Below are positions 20,253 through 31,130 of a DNA stretch of 64,000 nucleotides, piece after piece. Position 1 is the stretch's first letter; each line of letters begins with the position of its first letter. The DNA comes from Ryuthela nishihirai. Taxonomy: Eukaryota; Arthropoda; Arachnida; Araneae; Heptathelidae. Position numbers and translations under genes: made by a program. The notes under the pieces are model-generated. The model saw nothing but the letters and a program-made list of their open reading frames with translations, searched no databases and was not told the DNA's origin. The stretch spans positions 19,076,001-19,140,000 of the forward strand of contig JAWZYU010000001.1 of the NCBI GenBank assembly GCA_038380435.1, in the 5' to 3' direction.

Positions 20253-20863
20253 GCCGTCTCGTATCCGAGTGGTTATCGCGCTTTGGCTACTGCTCTAAGT
20301 GACCTGTGTTCGAGCCCCGGATAAGGCAAGGACGTTTGTGTTGTTTACTGCTGAGTTCCTGCTATCCTCACAGACCTTCTATATGGCATATAAACTGACA
20401 GGCTCCTGTCAGTCAGGGGCGGGGGTGGCTCAGTCGGTAGCACACCAGGCTCGTAATCTGTAGTTCCCAGGTTCGAGTCCCAGCTGGGTCAGCGTTGAAA
20501 TTTATCTCGGCAAAATTCCCCGCCCTGCCAACGGTCAGTAGGGGACACCGATGGGCTTGGAAAGCCGCCGTCCGTCGGATGGGACGTTAAGCCGTGGCGC
20601 CGTGTGCGGGAGAGCCATACCCTGTGCACGTTAAAGAACATGCTGGATGGCCTTGACGGGAGGCTACCATCTGTCTCCCAACAGTTGTTCCAGTGGGTCC
20701 CCTGCCCCAACCTTCTCTGAGCCTTCGGGGTACATGTGACCTGGCCATTTAGTCCATGGTGTGCAAAAAAGTGCCGCTCAGAGGTAAAACAACCCAACCC
20801 AAGCTCCTGTCAGACCTCTGTGGCAAGCAGCTGCATGAAGGGGTATTTATTTATTTTTATTTT
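20253..20863 (+). mobile_element. SINE-B in gypsy RNase H, itself carrying SINE-A
   Basis: The SINE-B head has GAGTGGTTATCGCG and GTTCGAGCCCCGG. The element resumes after SINE-A at 20803. The TSD AAAGCAATATAA is exact at 20241-20252 and 20864-20875, inside the gypsy frame AIVKAI. Confidence 0.9.
20413..20802 (+). mobile_element. SINE-A nested in SINE-B
   Basis: Full-length SINE-A with the TSD GCTCCTGTCAG at 20402-20412 and 20803-20813. The target is the SINE-B body. Confidence 0.93.
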
Positions 20864-21688
20864 AAAGCAATATAACATTTTCATCGTTATTTCTGTATCC
20901 ATAAATTTCTTATACGCACTGATCACGTTGCACTCAGGAGGCTACTAAACTTTAAAAACCCTGAAGGACAAATCGCTAGGTGGATACAATAGTTACAAGA
21001 GTACAATTTCTCCATCGAACATCGAAGTGGCAAAATGCACAGGAATGCAGATGCCCTTTCCAGACGTCCATGTGTTGACAACTGTAAGCATTGTTATAAT
21101 GCAGAGTTGAAATATGGTACTAAAGATGTAATGTCCATAAGACAAATAATATCGACCCAAGCAGAAAGTGATACCCCTAACATCTGGAGCACAATAAAAA
21201 ACAGAAAGGTCCAACTAGACGATGAAGGTATAAAGCCAATAATGGATTTGATTGAAAAATCTGATGTAAGTCCTAATTGGGAGCAAATATCGAGGTATAG
21301 CCCAAATACCAAAAGTTAATGGGCACAGCTGGACTCCTTAGAAGTGAAAGGCTGTGTATTATACAGAAGATGGGAGAATCCCACTGGACGATTGATCCGT
21401 TCGCAGATAATTCTTCCTCGCTCCCGAGTGGAACTAGGGATGAAAGATGTGCATAATAGTGCCAATGGAGGAGTTTGGTGTTAATAAAACATTAGCGAAA
21501 GTCAGGGAACGATTTCATTGGCTCAAAAGTAGGATTAACGATGAAAGATGGTGTAGGCAATGTGAAGCCTGTGCTGCAAAGAAAGTCCCTAAGACTAGGA
21601 GTCGGGATAAGCTACAGACGTATAAGTTTGGTGCACCTTTTGAGAGAATAGCCATTGATTTAATGGGTCCGTTCCCTAAGAGTGAATG

Positions 21689-22073
21689 GGATGGGTTGTT
21701 TTACATCTGAGCGGCACTTTTTTGCACACCATGGGCTAAATGGCCAGGTCACATGGACCCCGAAGCCTCAGAGAAGGTTGGGGGAGGGGACCCACTGAAA
21801 CAGCTGTTGGGAGACAGATGGTAGCCTCCCGTCAAGGCCATCCAGCGTGTTCTTTAACGTGCAGAGGATATGGCTCTCCCGCATACGGGGCCACGGCTTA
21901 ACGTCCCATCCGACGGACGGCGGCCTTTCCAAGCCCATCGGTGTCCCCTACTGACCGTGGGCAGGGCGGAATTTTACGGAGATAAATCTCAACGCTGACC
22001 CAGCTGGGACTCGAACCTCGGAATTACATATTACGAGCCTGGCGCGCTACCGACTGAGCCACCCCCGCCCCAA
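21689..22073 (-). mobile_element. SINE-A in gypsy integrase
   Basis: Reverse copy with the exact TSD TAAGAGTGAATG at 21677-21688 and 22074-22085. The target codes for the KSEW part of the integrase. Confidence 0.93.
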
Positions 22074-22949
22074 TAAGAGTGAATGATGGAAATGATTATT
22101 ATTAGTGGTAATGAATTATTTCACGAAGTGGCCTAAAGTTTATTCCAGTCGATATCATGAGGCAACAACAGTTGCTGAGATGATATTAAATAACTTGATT
22201 AGTAGGTATGGAGTACCTTTGCAACTCCACTCAAACTGAGGATAGAATTTTGAATCTAGTATGTTACACATCTGTTAACTCTTAGTCATTCAGACAAAAG
22301 AACAACTCCCCTTCACTCTCAGTCGGATGGTATGGTTGAGAGATTTAATAGGACAATTGCACAACATCGTCGACGACCATCAACATGACTGGGATCGCCA
22401 TATACCATTCCTTTGGTTGGCATACAGAACGGCAGTGCACAAGCCAACTGGACAGACACCTTCTATGATGCTCTTTGGAAGGGAGTTACGTCTTCCATGT
22501 GACCTATTATATGGTCAACCTGAAGCAAAGCATATATCCACCGCACAATACGCACAAGAATTACAACAATGACTAGGAAGAAATTCACCAATCCATCAGA
22601 CGTAACATCAATTTGGCAAGCGAGAAAACCAAAACGTGATACGGCGGTAAAACGAATAGAACTGTTTTCAAATAAGGAGAACTTGTGTGGCTGAATACTC
22701 CACACAGAAAGAAAAAACTTTCTCCAAAACTTCAGAAACGTAGGAAGGTCCATATAGGGTAGTTAACAGGATTAACGATTGGTGTATCGCATTTTTCGAC
22801 GTCCATCTACAAAATGCAGGGTGGTTCACGTGGATCGTTTAGCCCCGTTTCATCGAAGACCTGAAGAAGCTTCGGAATCCAGAATTGTTCGGGATAAACA
22901 AGACCTCTGGAGAGAGCAGTGTTACGACAGATAAATGTGCTAAAATGAA

Positions 22950-23596
22950 CCGTGATGTGATGCGTCGTTTTGATGCTCGCGTGAACTACAGCGTGATAAT
23001 TACGTCACCAACGACTTCGAAAGAAGAACCTAATTGAAAGAAGGAAGAAAGAATTGTATGAATAGGAGATGGAGTGTGAAAAGAAACGACTAACTACGTT
23101 TCCTTAAACGTTTAAATAAGTTATTAGTGTTGATTCTACTAGTGGACTGACAAGAAAAATAAGGATGTTTAGGACACCTAAAATATGACTAAGGAGATTT
23201 TATATTAGTCGAACATACAGAGCTGATTTCAAGTGTTCTGTAGGAAGAATTCATCATTTGTTGTATAGTTACATTTAGTTGGTTTACAAGAATTGGTAAG
23301 GTTATTCTCGATAGATTGCAGATTTATTTACAAACATGATTGTACTGCTCATCGACTGATATCCATTATAACTGATCCAATTATCTTATCCTGACTCTCA
23401 CCCCTCTTCCAATTTCATCTCACGTAATAATACGTTAGTTATGGTTGAACCCCCCCCCCCCCCTCCGCTGTTTATGTTTGTCACTTCTTTTGTAAGGTTG
23501 TACATTTTGCTTGTTGCAGTCAGCTTGGGAAGTGACTGTTCCGTTACCTATGGTTAATTATAAATAGTGGCGAGTGGTTAGCATAATTAGTTGCAG
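22950..23596 (+). mobile_element. 3' LTR of the gypsy element
   Basis: Follows the integrase stop near 22934 and starts around TGATGTGATGCG. It is recognised by similarity to the relic LTR at 1476 over GATGCTCGC, TACGTCACCAACGAC and AATTCATCATTTG. A C-run lies at 23450-23463. The 3' boundary is uncertain and the tandem repeat that follows may belong to the LTR. Confidence 0.65.
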
Positions 23597-23812
23597 ATCA
23601 GATTAGAGCCCATCATGAAAGAACCTAGGTTAGAGACAAGCATTAAAGGAACTAGGTTCAGATATCATTCAAAGGACCAAGGTTCGAGTCAAGTATCAAA
23701 GGAATCAGTCTACGGTCCCTTATCAAAGGACTCAATTTGGAGCCCATTACTAAGGACCCAGATTAGAGCCCAGATCAAAGAACCGATATTCAAGCTCCAG
23801 ATAAAGCATGGA
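23597..23812. repeat. Degenerate 26-bp tandem repeat, about 8 units
   Basis: Units follow the pattern AGRTTAGAGCCCAKATCAAAGGACC, for example AGATTAGAGCCCATCATGAA, AGGTTCAGATATCATTCAAA, AGGTTCGAGTCAAGTATCAA and AGATTAGAGCCCAGATCAAA. Units are 25-27 bp and well diverged. The frame at 23591-23932 results from the array plus SINE-B and is not a gene. Confidence 0.8.
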
Positions 23813-23814
23813 TG

Positions 23815-23938
23815 TTTCTCTTTCTGGTATCGTCTTTCTGCTGAGGTTTCGCCTTTCTCACAGATATCCATGGAATATTGCAGAGACAGGCTTCTGTCAG
23901 GCCTCTGTAGCAAGCAACTGCTTGAGGGGTAACTTATC
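23815..23938 (+). mobile_element. SINE-B, old 3' part
   Basis: GCATGGATGTTTCTC, TTTCTGCTGAGGTTTCGCC and GCAAGCAACTGCTTGAGGGG mark a diverged SINE-B without its head. Confidence 0.8.
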
Positions 23939-24590
23939 TATTTTATAACACAAAAAGTATATTAGTATGATGAAGAAACTGAGAAAAAAAATACTAATTG
24001 CAAATGTTTAGCATTTTAGTGTTATGAAACACCAGCATCTTCTTATATATTGGACAAATCAATAGTACTTCTAGTCCTCTTTCCTTCAAAGGTAATTTAT
24101 GAATTCATAAATGAACCTCTAATTTTCGCTTCTATTTCAATTTCTGCTTGCGCAGAAACGTCTCTTGATTATTGTGGGTAATCACTTGTGTCCTTGATTA
24201 AACGAAATAATTACTACTTTTTATTTCTTTATCTAAATTTTATGCAGGTAGTTTTAGTAATATATCAAAAACCAGCAATCTTTATAACAGTAGTAATAAG
24301 AATGGATAATTTTATTTTATCGTTTATTATATGATATGTTTTTGCACAAAAACTAATGTCTGATCATGAACAGTTAAGGGAAATTATATTTCCATGTCAT
24401 ATGATAGAATATATAGGATATAACATATATATAATTATTATATATTTCATATATATATATATAATTATATATTTCAGATATATATATATGTTTATTATGT
24501 TCAGAACAAATGCAATTCAAGGTAGAATAGATTTATACAAGCCATGCACATACGGTAATGGAATGTGGGACAATTCTTCCTGTTAAATAT
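23939..24590. other. No gene seen; TA-rich microsatellite
   Basis: AT-rich. 24415-24492 is dominated by TATATA runs. The frame at 24356-24586 runs through this low-complexity sequence and is not convincing. Confidence 0.5.
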
Positions 24591-24669
24591 AGTCCAATTG
24601 TGCCAGTGATGCTGGAGATGAAAAGTGTGATCTGACCTTGCGTTCCAGATATTGCCACAAATCTTCAAT

Positions 24670-25053
24670 TTTGGGTTGTTTTACCTCTGAGCGGCACTGT
24701 TTTGTACACCATGGGCTTAAATGGCCAGGTCACACGAACCCCGAAGGCTCAGAAAAGGTTGGTGGAGGGGACCCACTGGAACAGCTGTTGGGAGACAGAT
24801 GGTAGCCTCCCGTCAAGGCCACCCAGCGTGTTCTTTAACGTGCACAGTGTATCGCTCTCCCGCACACGGGGCCACGGCTTAAAGTCCCATCCGACGGACG
24901 GCGGCCTTTCCAAGCCCATCGGTGTCCCCTACTGACCGTGGGCAGGGCGGGGAATTTTCCGGAGATAAATCTCAACGCTGACCCAGCTGGGACTCGAACC
25001 TGGGAACTACAGGTTAAGAGCCTGGCGCGCTACCGACTGAGCCACCCCGCCCC
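24670..25053 (-). mobile_element. SINE-A in Tc1 C-terminal region
   Basis: Reverse full-length copy with the TSD CAAATCTTCAAT at 24658-24669 and 25054-25065. The same right junction appears at 37397. Confidence 0.93.
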
Positions 25054-25382
25054 CAAATCTTCAATAATATTGAGGTCTAGAGACTGAAGTCGCCATGTTA
25101 GCTGCTGTACCTCATCTTAATGCTTTGCAAATCACAACTTGACAAGTTTCGCAAAATGCATGGGTGAATTATCCGCTTGAAAAAGGGTTGGTCATTAGGG
25201 AACAACGGGCAACAATTCCGCAACATTGGTGCAGATGGTCCTCGAGAATGGATTCGTACGTTGCGGATGTGAAACCACCATGGCCGTAAGAAATGCTATA
25301 TTATGACACCTCACAGCATCAGGGACCTACCTGTGTGCTTCACAGTCGGAATCAAACAGTCGGTGAGGTACTCTTCTGTGTG

Positions 25383-25770
25383 GGCGGGGGTGGCTCAGTC
25401 GGTAGCGCGCCAGGCTCGTAATCTGTAGTTCCCAGGTTCGAGTCCCAGCTGAGTCAGCGTTGAGATTTATCTCCGCAAAATTCCCCGCCCAGCCCACGGT
25501 CAGTAGGGGACACCGATGTGCTTGGAAAGGCCGCCGTCCGTCGGATGGGACGTTAAGTCGTGGCTCCATGTGCGGGAGAGCCATACCCTGTGGACGTTAA
25601 AGAACACGCTGGACGGCCTTGACGGGAGGCTACCATCTGTCTCCCAACAGCTGTTCCAGTGGGTCCCCTCCACCAACCTTCTCTGAGCCTTCGGGGTCCA
25701 TGAGACCTGGCCATTTAGCCCATGGTGTGCAAAAAAGTGCCGCTCAGAGGTAAAACAACCCAACCCAACA
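25383..25770 (+). mobile_element. SINE-A, younger of a pair
   Basis: The TSD ACTCTTCTGTGTG is at 25370-25382 and 25771-25783, placing it at the left edge of the next SINE-A. The locus 2 copy lacks it. Confidence 0.92.
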
Positions 25771-25783
25771 ACTCTTCTGTGTG

Positions 25784-26167
25784 GCGGGGGTGGCTCAGTC
25801 AGTAGCGCACCAGGCCCGTAGTATGTAGTTCCCAGGATCGAGTCCCAGCTGGGTCAGCGTTGAGATTTATCTCCGCAAAGTTCTCTGCCCTGCCCACGGT
25901 CAGTAGGCGACACCAATGGGCTATGAAAGGCCGCCGTCGGTCGGATGGGACGTTAAGCCGTGGCCCCGTGTGTAGGAAAGCCATACCCTGTGCACGTTAA
26001 AGAACACGCTGAATGACCTTGACGGGACGCTACCATCTGTCTCTCAACAGCTGTTCCAGTGGGTCTCCTACCCCAAACTTCTCTGGAGCTATCACGGTCC
26101 ATGTGACCTGCCATTTAGCTTATGGTGTGCAATAAAATGCCCTCAGAGGTAAAACAACCCAACCCAA
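25784..26167 (+). mobile_element. SINE-A, older and shared with locus 2
   Basis: A diagnostic variant (CGTAGTATGTAGTT in the head, AATAAAATGCCCTCAGAGG in the tail) is shared with 37740-38124. The degenerate TSD is GTACTCTTCTGTG on the left and GTACTTTTCTGCA on the right. Confidence 0.9.
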
Positions 26168-26776
26168 AATGTACTTTTCTGCACGTTTTCGCCAGACGAA
26201 TACTCTACCATTGGTAGGAAACAATGTGTAGCACGATTCATCAGACTAGATGACACGTTGCCAGTCTTTAGCATACCAGTTTTTATGTGTTTTCCACCAC
26301 CTTAAACGTTTTGTTGCATTGACGTTGGTAATCAGGGGTTTGTGGATTGCAGCACGGCCATAAATACCGTTACGATGAAGTTCCACACGAATTGTTTTGA
26401 CGGAAACGGAATCATACCGACTGGTGTTCAACTCTGCTGCTAATTGCAGTGTCGTGGTTTTGTGCTTCCATTGTACAATCTGTGCCGACTTTCGCCTATC
26501 CCTATCTGACAACTTTCGCCTATCCCTATCTGACTTTTTATGGCATCCACAATTTGCACGTTTGGAGGCAACGCACTGTCCTTTTTGATAGGTAGTCATA
26601 AACTTCGATACAGTTCCTCATGTTATACCTACTATTTCCGCTGTTCTGGTTACTGAAGATCCTGCAAGACGCTTATCAATGATCATGCCATTTTGGAGGT
26701 CACTGAGATCTGATATTATCGACAATTACACCCCAAAAGCTATTTCACCTGCGTCTGTGGCACTGCTACCTGAGGC

Positions 26777-26951
26777 TACGTCAGTCGGTAGCGCGCCAGG
26801 CTCGTAATCTGTAGTTCCCAGGTTCGAGTCCCAGCTGGGTCAGCGTTGAGATTTATCTCCGCAAATTTCCCCGCCCTGCCCACGGTTAATAGGGGACACC
26901 AATGGGCTTGGAAAGGCCGCCATCCGTCGGATGGGACGTTAAGCCATACCC
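26777..26951 (+). mobile_element. SINE-A 5' part, truncated by the next SINE
   Basis: Starts at GTCAGTCGGTAGCGCG without the leading G-rich bases and stops at AAGCCATACCCTGTGT. The same 5' junction with Tc1 sequence occurs at 38741. Confidence 0.85.
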
Positions 26952-26955
26952 TGTG

Positions 26956-27343
26956 TGGGGCGGGGTGGCTCACTCGGTAGCGCGCCAGGCTCGTAATCTG
27001 TAGTTCCTAGGTTCGAGTCCCAGCTGGGTCAGCGTTGAGATTTATCTCCGTAAAATTCCGCCCTGCCCACGGTCAGTAGGGGACACCGATGGGCTTGGAA
27101 AGGCCGCCATCCGTCGGATGGGACGTTAAGCCGTGGCCCTGTGTGCGGGAGAGCCATATCCTCTGCACGTTAAAGAACACGCTGCATGGCCTTGACGGGA
27201 GGCTACCATTTGTCTCCCAACAGTTGTTCCAGTGGGTTCCCTCCCCCAACCTTCTCTGAACCTTCGGGGTCCTTGTGACCTGTCCATTTAACCCATGGTG
27301 TGCATAAAAGTGCCGCTAAGAGGTAAAACAACCCAACCCAAAT
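26956..27343 (+). mobile_element. SINE-A bordering the duplicated 5S half
   Basis: Full-length. The 3' end has the same variants as the third unit of the 14-kb array (ATTTAACCCATGGTGTGCAT, AGGTAAAACAACCC), so its right end is homologous to 14640-14759. Confidence 0.9.
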
Positions 27344-27408
27344 CCAAAGCTGCTTAACATCTGAGGATGGGACAAAAACCGGTGTTTTTAAATTGGTATG
27401 TCCTTTGT
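27344..27408 (-). pseudogene. 5' half of a 5S rRNA-derived copy
   Basis: Reverse strand contains GGACATACC, ACACCGGTTT and TTAAGCAGCTTTGG, the same 5S half as at 14774-14826. The 3' half is missing, replaced by SINE-A. Confidence 0.65.
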
Positions 27409-27800
27409 CTTAACAAAATTGATATTTTTATTACCAAAATTTTATTTGTTATATTATTATTTATTTATTTATTTATTTATTTATTATTTTCTTCCAAGAT
27501 TTTATTACAATTTTATCGATTTTTATTACTAATTTTGTTATGTTTTCATATTTAATTAGGACTACCAGTAAAAAGTTTAGATAAACAAATTAAAGTATAA
27601 TTATTTTCGTTCAATTCTAATGAAGTATGACAAGGGTGATATTCAACAGCATTTCTGCGCTTGCGGAGATGGAAATAAGTATCAAAAGCGACCACCGAAA
27701 TAAGGAGGGATTTTTGGATCTGTATTCAATGAGGACATCATTCATAAATTGGGCAATGCCTTGTAAGACATAGATGAAATAATATTGATGGTCACACTAT
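27409..27800. repeat. AT-rich part of duplicated block (mate 14827-15220)
   Basis: Collinear with its mate and without a gene. A TTTA microsatellite is at 27461-27486. Confidence 0.8.
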
Positions 27801-28500
27801 AAATACACTACAGGAAAAAAATTTCAACACCTGGAAGGATTAATGTCATTTTATTGAAATGCAGTCAGGTGTTAACGTACACTGAGATATGCGATTGATT
27901 ACATTATCAAAAAAAATATGTTCAATGATGATGAAATATGACATATATAGTATGATGTTGAACCCGCCCCGCACAGCAATGCATTCATGAACACGGCGGG
28001 GAAAGCTATCGTCCACCTCTATAATATCCTCTTGAGGAATAGTACTCCAAATAGCGTGAAGTCGCTGTTCCGTTTTAGCGACAATGATTCGCGCACCTCT
28101 TGGGTGTTGTTTGAGCTGTCGGCTCATCATGTCCCAGAAGTGTTCAATAGGTGAAAGGTCCGGCGAGCGTGCTGGCCATGGTAGTACCTGAACGTTTTGC
28201 TCGTGTAGACTAATGCTGGCTGTGTGGGGACGGGCGTTATCTTGCTGGTAAAAGGTTCCGTGCTGGTGAACAAATAGGAAAGCCACTGGCTGCAAAATGT
28301 AACATATCGTTGGGCAGTTAGAGATCCCATTATGATGACCAGTTCTGACAGAGATGTCCGATTAATGATTCCCCACACCAAGACAGATTGTAGCTTCCCA
28401 TCAAGGCCCTCCAGCGTGTTCCTTAACGTACACATGGTATAGCTCTCCTGCACACGAGCAAGGCCACTTCTATATAATAGACCTGGACACTGCAAGCACA
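27801..28500 (-). pseudogene. Tc1/mariner transposase C-terminal half, copy 2
   Basis: The best-preserved frame is at 27846-28295: FYQQDNARPHTASISLHEQN, VLPWPARSPDLSPIEHFWD, then RRVHECIAVRGG. The D of QQDN and the E of SPIEH are the expected second and third catalytic residues, 34 residues apart in this family. The 5' part from 28127-28501 runs into the SINE-A fragment at 28378-28462 that replaces the N-terminus, exactly as at 15798-15880. Both copies therefore descend from one already fused ancestor. It cannot be active without the N-terminal DNA-binding half. Confidence 0.87.
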
Positions 28501-28592
28501 AAACACCTAATTTTGTAAAAAAATAGAGCAGTTCTAATTATACTAACTTTTACTAAAAATTCAACCAGTAGTTACCTCTTTTAAAAATTACG

Positions 28593-28795
28593 TATAAATA
28601 AATACCCCCTCAAGCAGCTGCTTGCCACAGAGGTCTGACAGGAGCCTGTCAGTTTATATGCCATAGTAGGAGATCTGAGAGGATGCCAGGACCTCAGGAG
28701 AAAAACGACACACACATCCATGCCTAATACCGGGGCTCGAACCCAGGTCCCTTAGATCAGTGGCCAAGCGTGCTAACCACTCGGCCACGGGTTTC
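28593..28795 (-). mobile_element. SINE-B copy, absent from the paralogous site
   Basis: Reverse SINE-B: CCCCCTCAAGCAGCTGCTTG, GCCTGTCAGTTTATATGCC, B box GGGGCTCGAACCCAGG and A box CCACTCGGCCACGGG. The mate at 16005 reads straight through, so insertion followed the duplication. Confidence 0.9.
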
Positions 28796-28940
28796 AGTTA
28801 ATTTTAAAATATTCTTATTTATTTTAGTAAAACCGTAAGGAGTAAATTATTTTACTTTATGTAGTTTTAAAAAAGATAGATTTAATATAAATTTTAAGCA
28901 AATTAAATCACTTAAATATTTATGCGAAATTAATTTTAGG

Positions 28941-31092
28941 GTTAAAAAATTTACTTTTAATACGGAAGCTCTGAAAGTTCCAGTTTTATCCAAAGCTTAC
29001 CATGATAGGTTACTTAGTCATTATGACAGTCATGCTATGCTTACTACTGAAGTTGAGGAAGAATGGGATCATTTTAAACAGGCTTTTTTGGACACTAACA
29101 GTACTCTTTTAAGAAAAATGGAGCAGAAGAGACAGAATTACCTGAGTGATAAGGCACTTGAGCTTATTTCGGAAAGAAAGAACTGCAGGAATGTCCTTAA
29201 TCAATACCCTACTAGTCCTAATAGAAAGCATTACAGAGAGCTTAATAAACGTGTAAAAGGATCTGTTAGCTGCTGATAAGAATCTTTGGATTTATGGCTT
29301 GGCTGACAAAGCTGAGGAAGCAGTCAGACAGCACAATAGCAGAGAGCTGTACCAGATAGTTAATGTTTTATGTCGTATAATACGGACAGACATACAAGGA
29401 TTGAAGGATAAACAAGGTAAGGTTATAGAAGGGGAGGATTCTGTCATGGCTAGGTGGGCTGAGCATTTCAGTGATGTTCTAAACAATGTAGTTAGTTCTA
29501 CTCCCATTGTTTGCAATGATGATAGAAGCATTGGTGGCTTTAATGTTGGACCTATAACACAATCTGAAGTTATTTTGGCTGGTTCTAAACTTAAACTTCA
29601 TAAATCCCCAGGGGTAGATGAAATTACTACGGAAATGCTTAGAGCTGGGAATGTTTCGGTTACCACTTGGATGACTAAAATTCTGAATATCTTTTATGAT
29701 AAAGGCATGGTTCCTAAGGATTTACCAGAGCTGTTGTTATCCCTATTTTCAAAAAAGGTGATCGCAGTTCTTGTGATAACTATAGGGGTATCAGCCTACT
29801 CTCGGTTCCAGGTAAAGTTCTTTCCATGATTGTGCTTAATAGAATTAAGAATCTGGTTGACAGTCAATTGCGTGATGAGCAATGTGGATTCAGAAGTGGT
29901 AGGGGATGTGTGGATCAGATATTTTCACTTAGACAGATTCTTGAGAAATGTTTAGAATTTCAGAAACCTAACCTCAGAAACCTTTTGCTAGCTTTGTTGA
30001 TTTCAAAAAGGCTTTCGACTCTGTTGATCGTCATAATTTGTGATTGCTTGTGAGATCATATGGTATACCTGACAATTTAGTTAACGTAATGAAAGCTCTC
30101 TATAATAACACTGTCGTTTGTGAGAGTTGGTAATGCTTGTAGCAATTGGTTTAGCATTACTTCTGGTGTTCGACAAGGGTGCATTTTGTCTCCTTTTCTC
30201 TTTAGCTTGGTTATTGATTATGTTGTGCGAAATTCACTTCAAGGGAAAGATTTTGGCCTTAAATGGATTGGAGATATGAAAATTTCTGATTTAGATTATG
30301 CTGATGATTTAGCGCTTTTGGCAAATGATGTTGATGAGATGAACTCTTTCATTCGAGCTGTTGATGAAACTGGTAGTAGAGTAAGTTTGGTTATAAACAG
30401 AGAGAAAACTAAAGTGATGAAAATTGGTCAGGCAGGTTGTGATTCAGTTAATCTGAATGGTTGCAGTCTTGAGCAGGTGACACAGTTTAATTATCTTGGG
30501 AGCTCTGTAACAGATAATGGTGATGTGCGGCATGAGATTAACAGACTAATAGGGATTGCTGCCGGGACTTTTAAGAATCTATGGAGATTGTGGAGAAACA
30601 GGCGTATACACCTAAAGACTAAAATTAGACTGTATAATAGTTTGGTTCTTTCTAGGGTTAGTTAGAGTAGTGAAACTTGGACACTTTGTAAATAAGATAA
30701 CAGGAAACTAGATGCTTTTGATTCCAGATGCTTAGCAGTGTCTTGGGCATTAGGTGATTCAACTTTGTAACCAATGATGAGGTTAGGCAAAGGAGTTTGC
30801 AACCTCCTTTAAGCAGCATATTGTGCAGAGATAGACTCCGTCGGTTTGGCCATGTTGCCCGTATGAATAATTATAGATTGGCGAATAGGGTTATGAACAG
30901 TGTGCTTAAAGGTCTCAGAAAGAATCAGAGACCTAGGATGCGGTGGGCAGACAATGTCAAACAGGACCTTGTTAGAATTGGTGTGCAGTGGCCAGATGCA
31001 GTAGATGTAGCTCAGGATAGACTTGCTTGGAGAACTAAATTGCACGGTCTGGTTGGACCTCCGTAGACCATGGCTGCTTGATGATGATGATT

Positions 31093-31123
<31 letters not shown>

Positions 31124-31124
31124 C
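28941..31124 (+). pseudogene. RTE-like non-LTR retrotransposon, 5'-truncated
   Basis: Encodes the RT half of a LINE polyprotein in several frames. The linker opens at 28941 (VKKFTFNTEALKVPVLSKAY). A frameshift near 29255 follows, then 29299-29750 with KSPGVDEITTEMLRAG. Next come CDNYRGISLLSVPGKVLSMI, CGFRSGRGCVDQIFSL, motif A ASFVDFKKAFDSVDRHNL, motif B GVRQGCILSPFLFSLVID and motif C LDYADDLALLA. The QFNYLGSSVTDNGDVRHEI block and the C-terminal RRFGHVARM...RPRMRWADNVKQDL block end at 31066. About six frame breaks are present. No endonuclease remains. The 3' end is a GAT-rich simple repeat instead of poly(A), as in RTE-type elements. The clade call rests on motifs. Confidence 0.88.
31078..31124. 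repeat. (GAT)n tail of the RTE-like LINE
   Basis: TGATGATGATGATTATGATG and further GAT units directly follow the 3' UTR, consistent with a simple-repeat LINE tail. Confidence 0.85.
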
Positions 31125-31130
31125 GAGTTT

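Larger units (their letters stand above)
18890..22949 (+). pseudogene. Ty3/gypsy pol remnant: PR-RT-RNase H-integrase
   Basis: Domain order is protease region, reverse transcriptase, RNase H, integrase, as in Ty3/gypsy. 18950-19180 may be the protease end. 19190-19370 reads NLTEHKINTGDS, then LPLVKREVTEQLIRDTEAQ after frameshifts. 19377-19658 is RT: DYLRLNDITKKDCFPL, WFSTLNLKRGYWQVGI. 19650-19815 reads CLDDIIVLGKTF, where FADD is the usual motif, then CTLFQQEIHYLGHVIT. RNase H runs 20080-20250 and 20876-21075, ending HRSGKMHRNADALSRRP. The integrase has a zinc-finger end (CRQCEACAAKK) and catalytic-core parts around AIDLMGPFPKSEW, GMVERFNRTIAQ and GRELRLPCDLLYG. A GPYRVVNRI C-terminal block lies near 22750. 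Many stops and frameshifts are present. No 5' LTR or gag is seen. Confidence 0.9.
24591..26776 (-). pseudogene. Tc1-like transposase with three inserted SINE-A, locus 1
   Basis: Reading leftward from 26599: an N-terminal helix-turn-helix part (YQKGQCVASKRANCGCHKK), the linker DRDRRKSAQIVQWKHK, then LITNVNATKRLRWWKTHKNW and YAKDWQRVIWSDES with the first catalytic Asp. Beyond the SINEs, 25060-25370 encodes NWFHIRNVRSILEDHLHP-like and DQPFFKRIIHPC-like sequence, the stretch before the second Asp. 24595-24660 encodes the C-terminal WQYLERKVRSHF-like end. Insertions, stops and a duplicated SDRDRRK block inactivate it. A sister copy is at 37397-38741. Confidence 0.85.

Noticed and set aside
18890..22949. 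Active gypsy or endogenous retrovirus
   Set aside because: Stops and frameshifts occur in every domain, two loci are interrupted by SINEs, and no 5' LTR or envelope frame is seen.
23591..23932. A 113-residue frame as a gene
   Set aside because: It is read through a 26-bp tandem repeat and a SINE-B fragment.
24702..24935. Recurrent frames of about 87 residues starting MGCFTSERHFFAHHGLNG, found on many copies throughout the window
   Set aside because: They lie wholly within reverse SINE-A copies, appear and disappear with single-base changes, and have no coding signal beyond SINE similarity.
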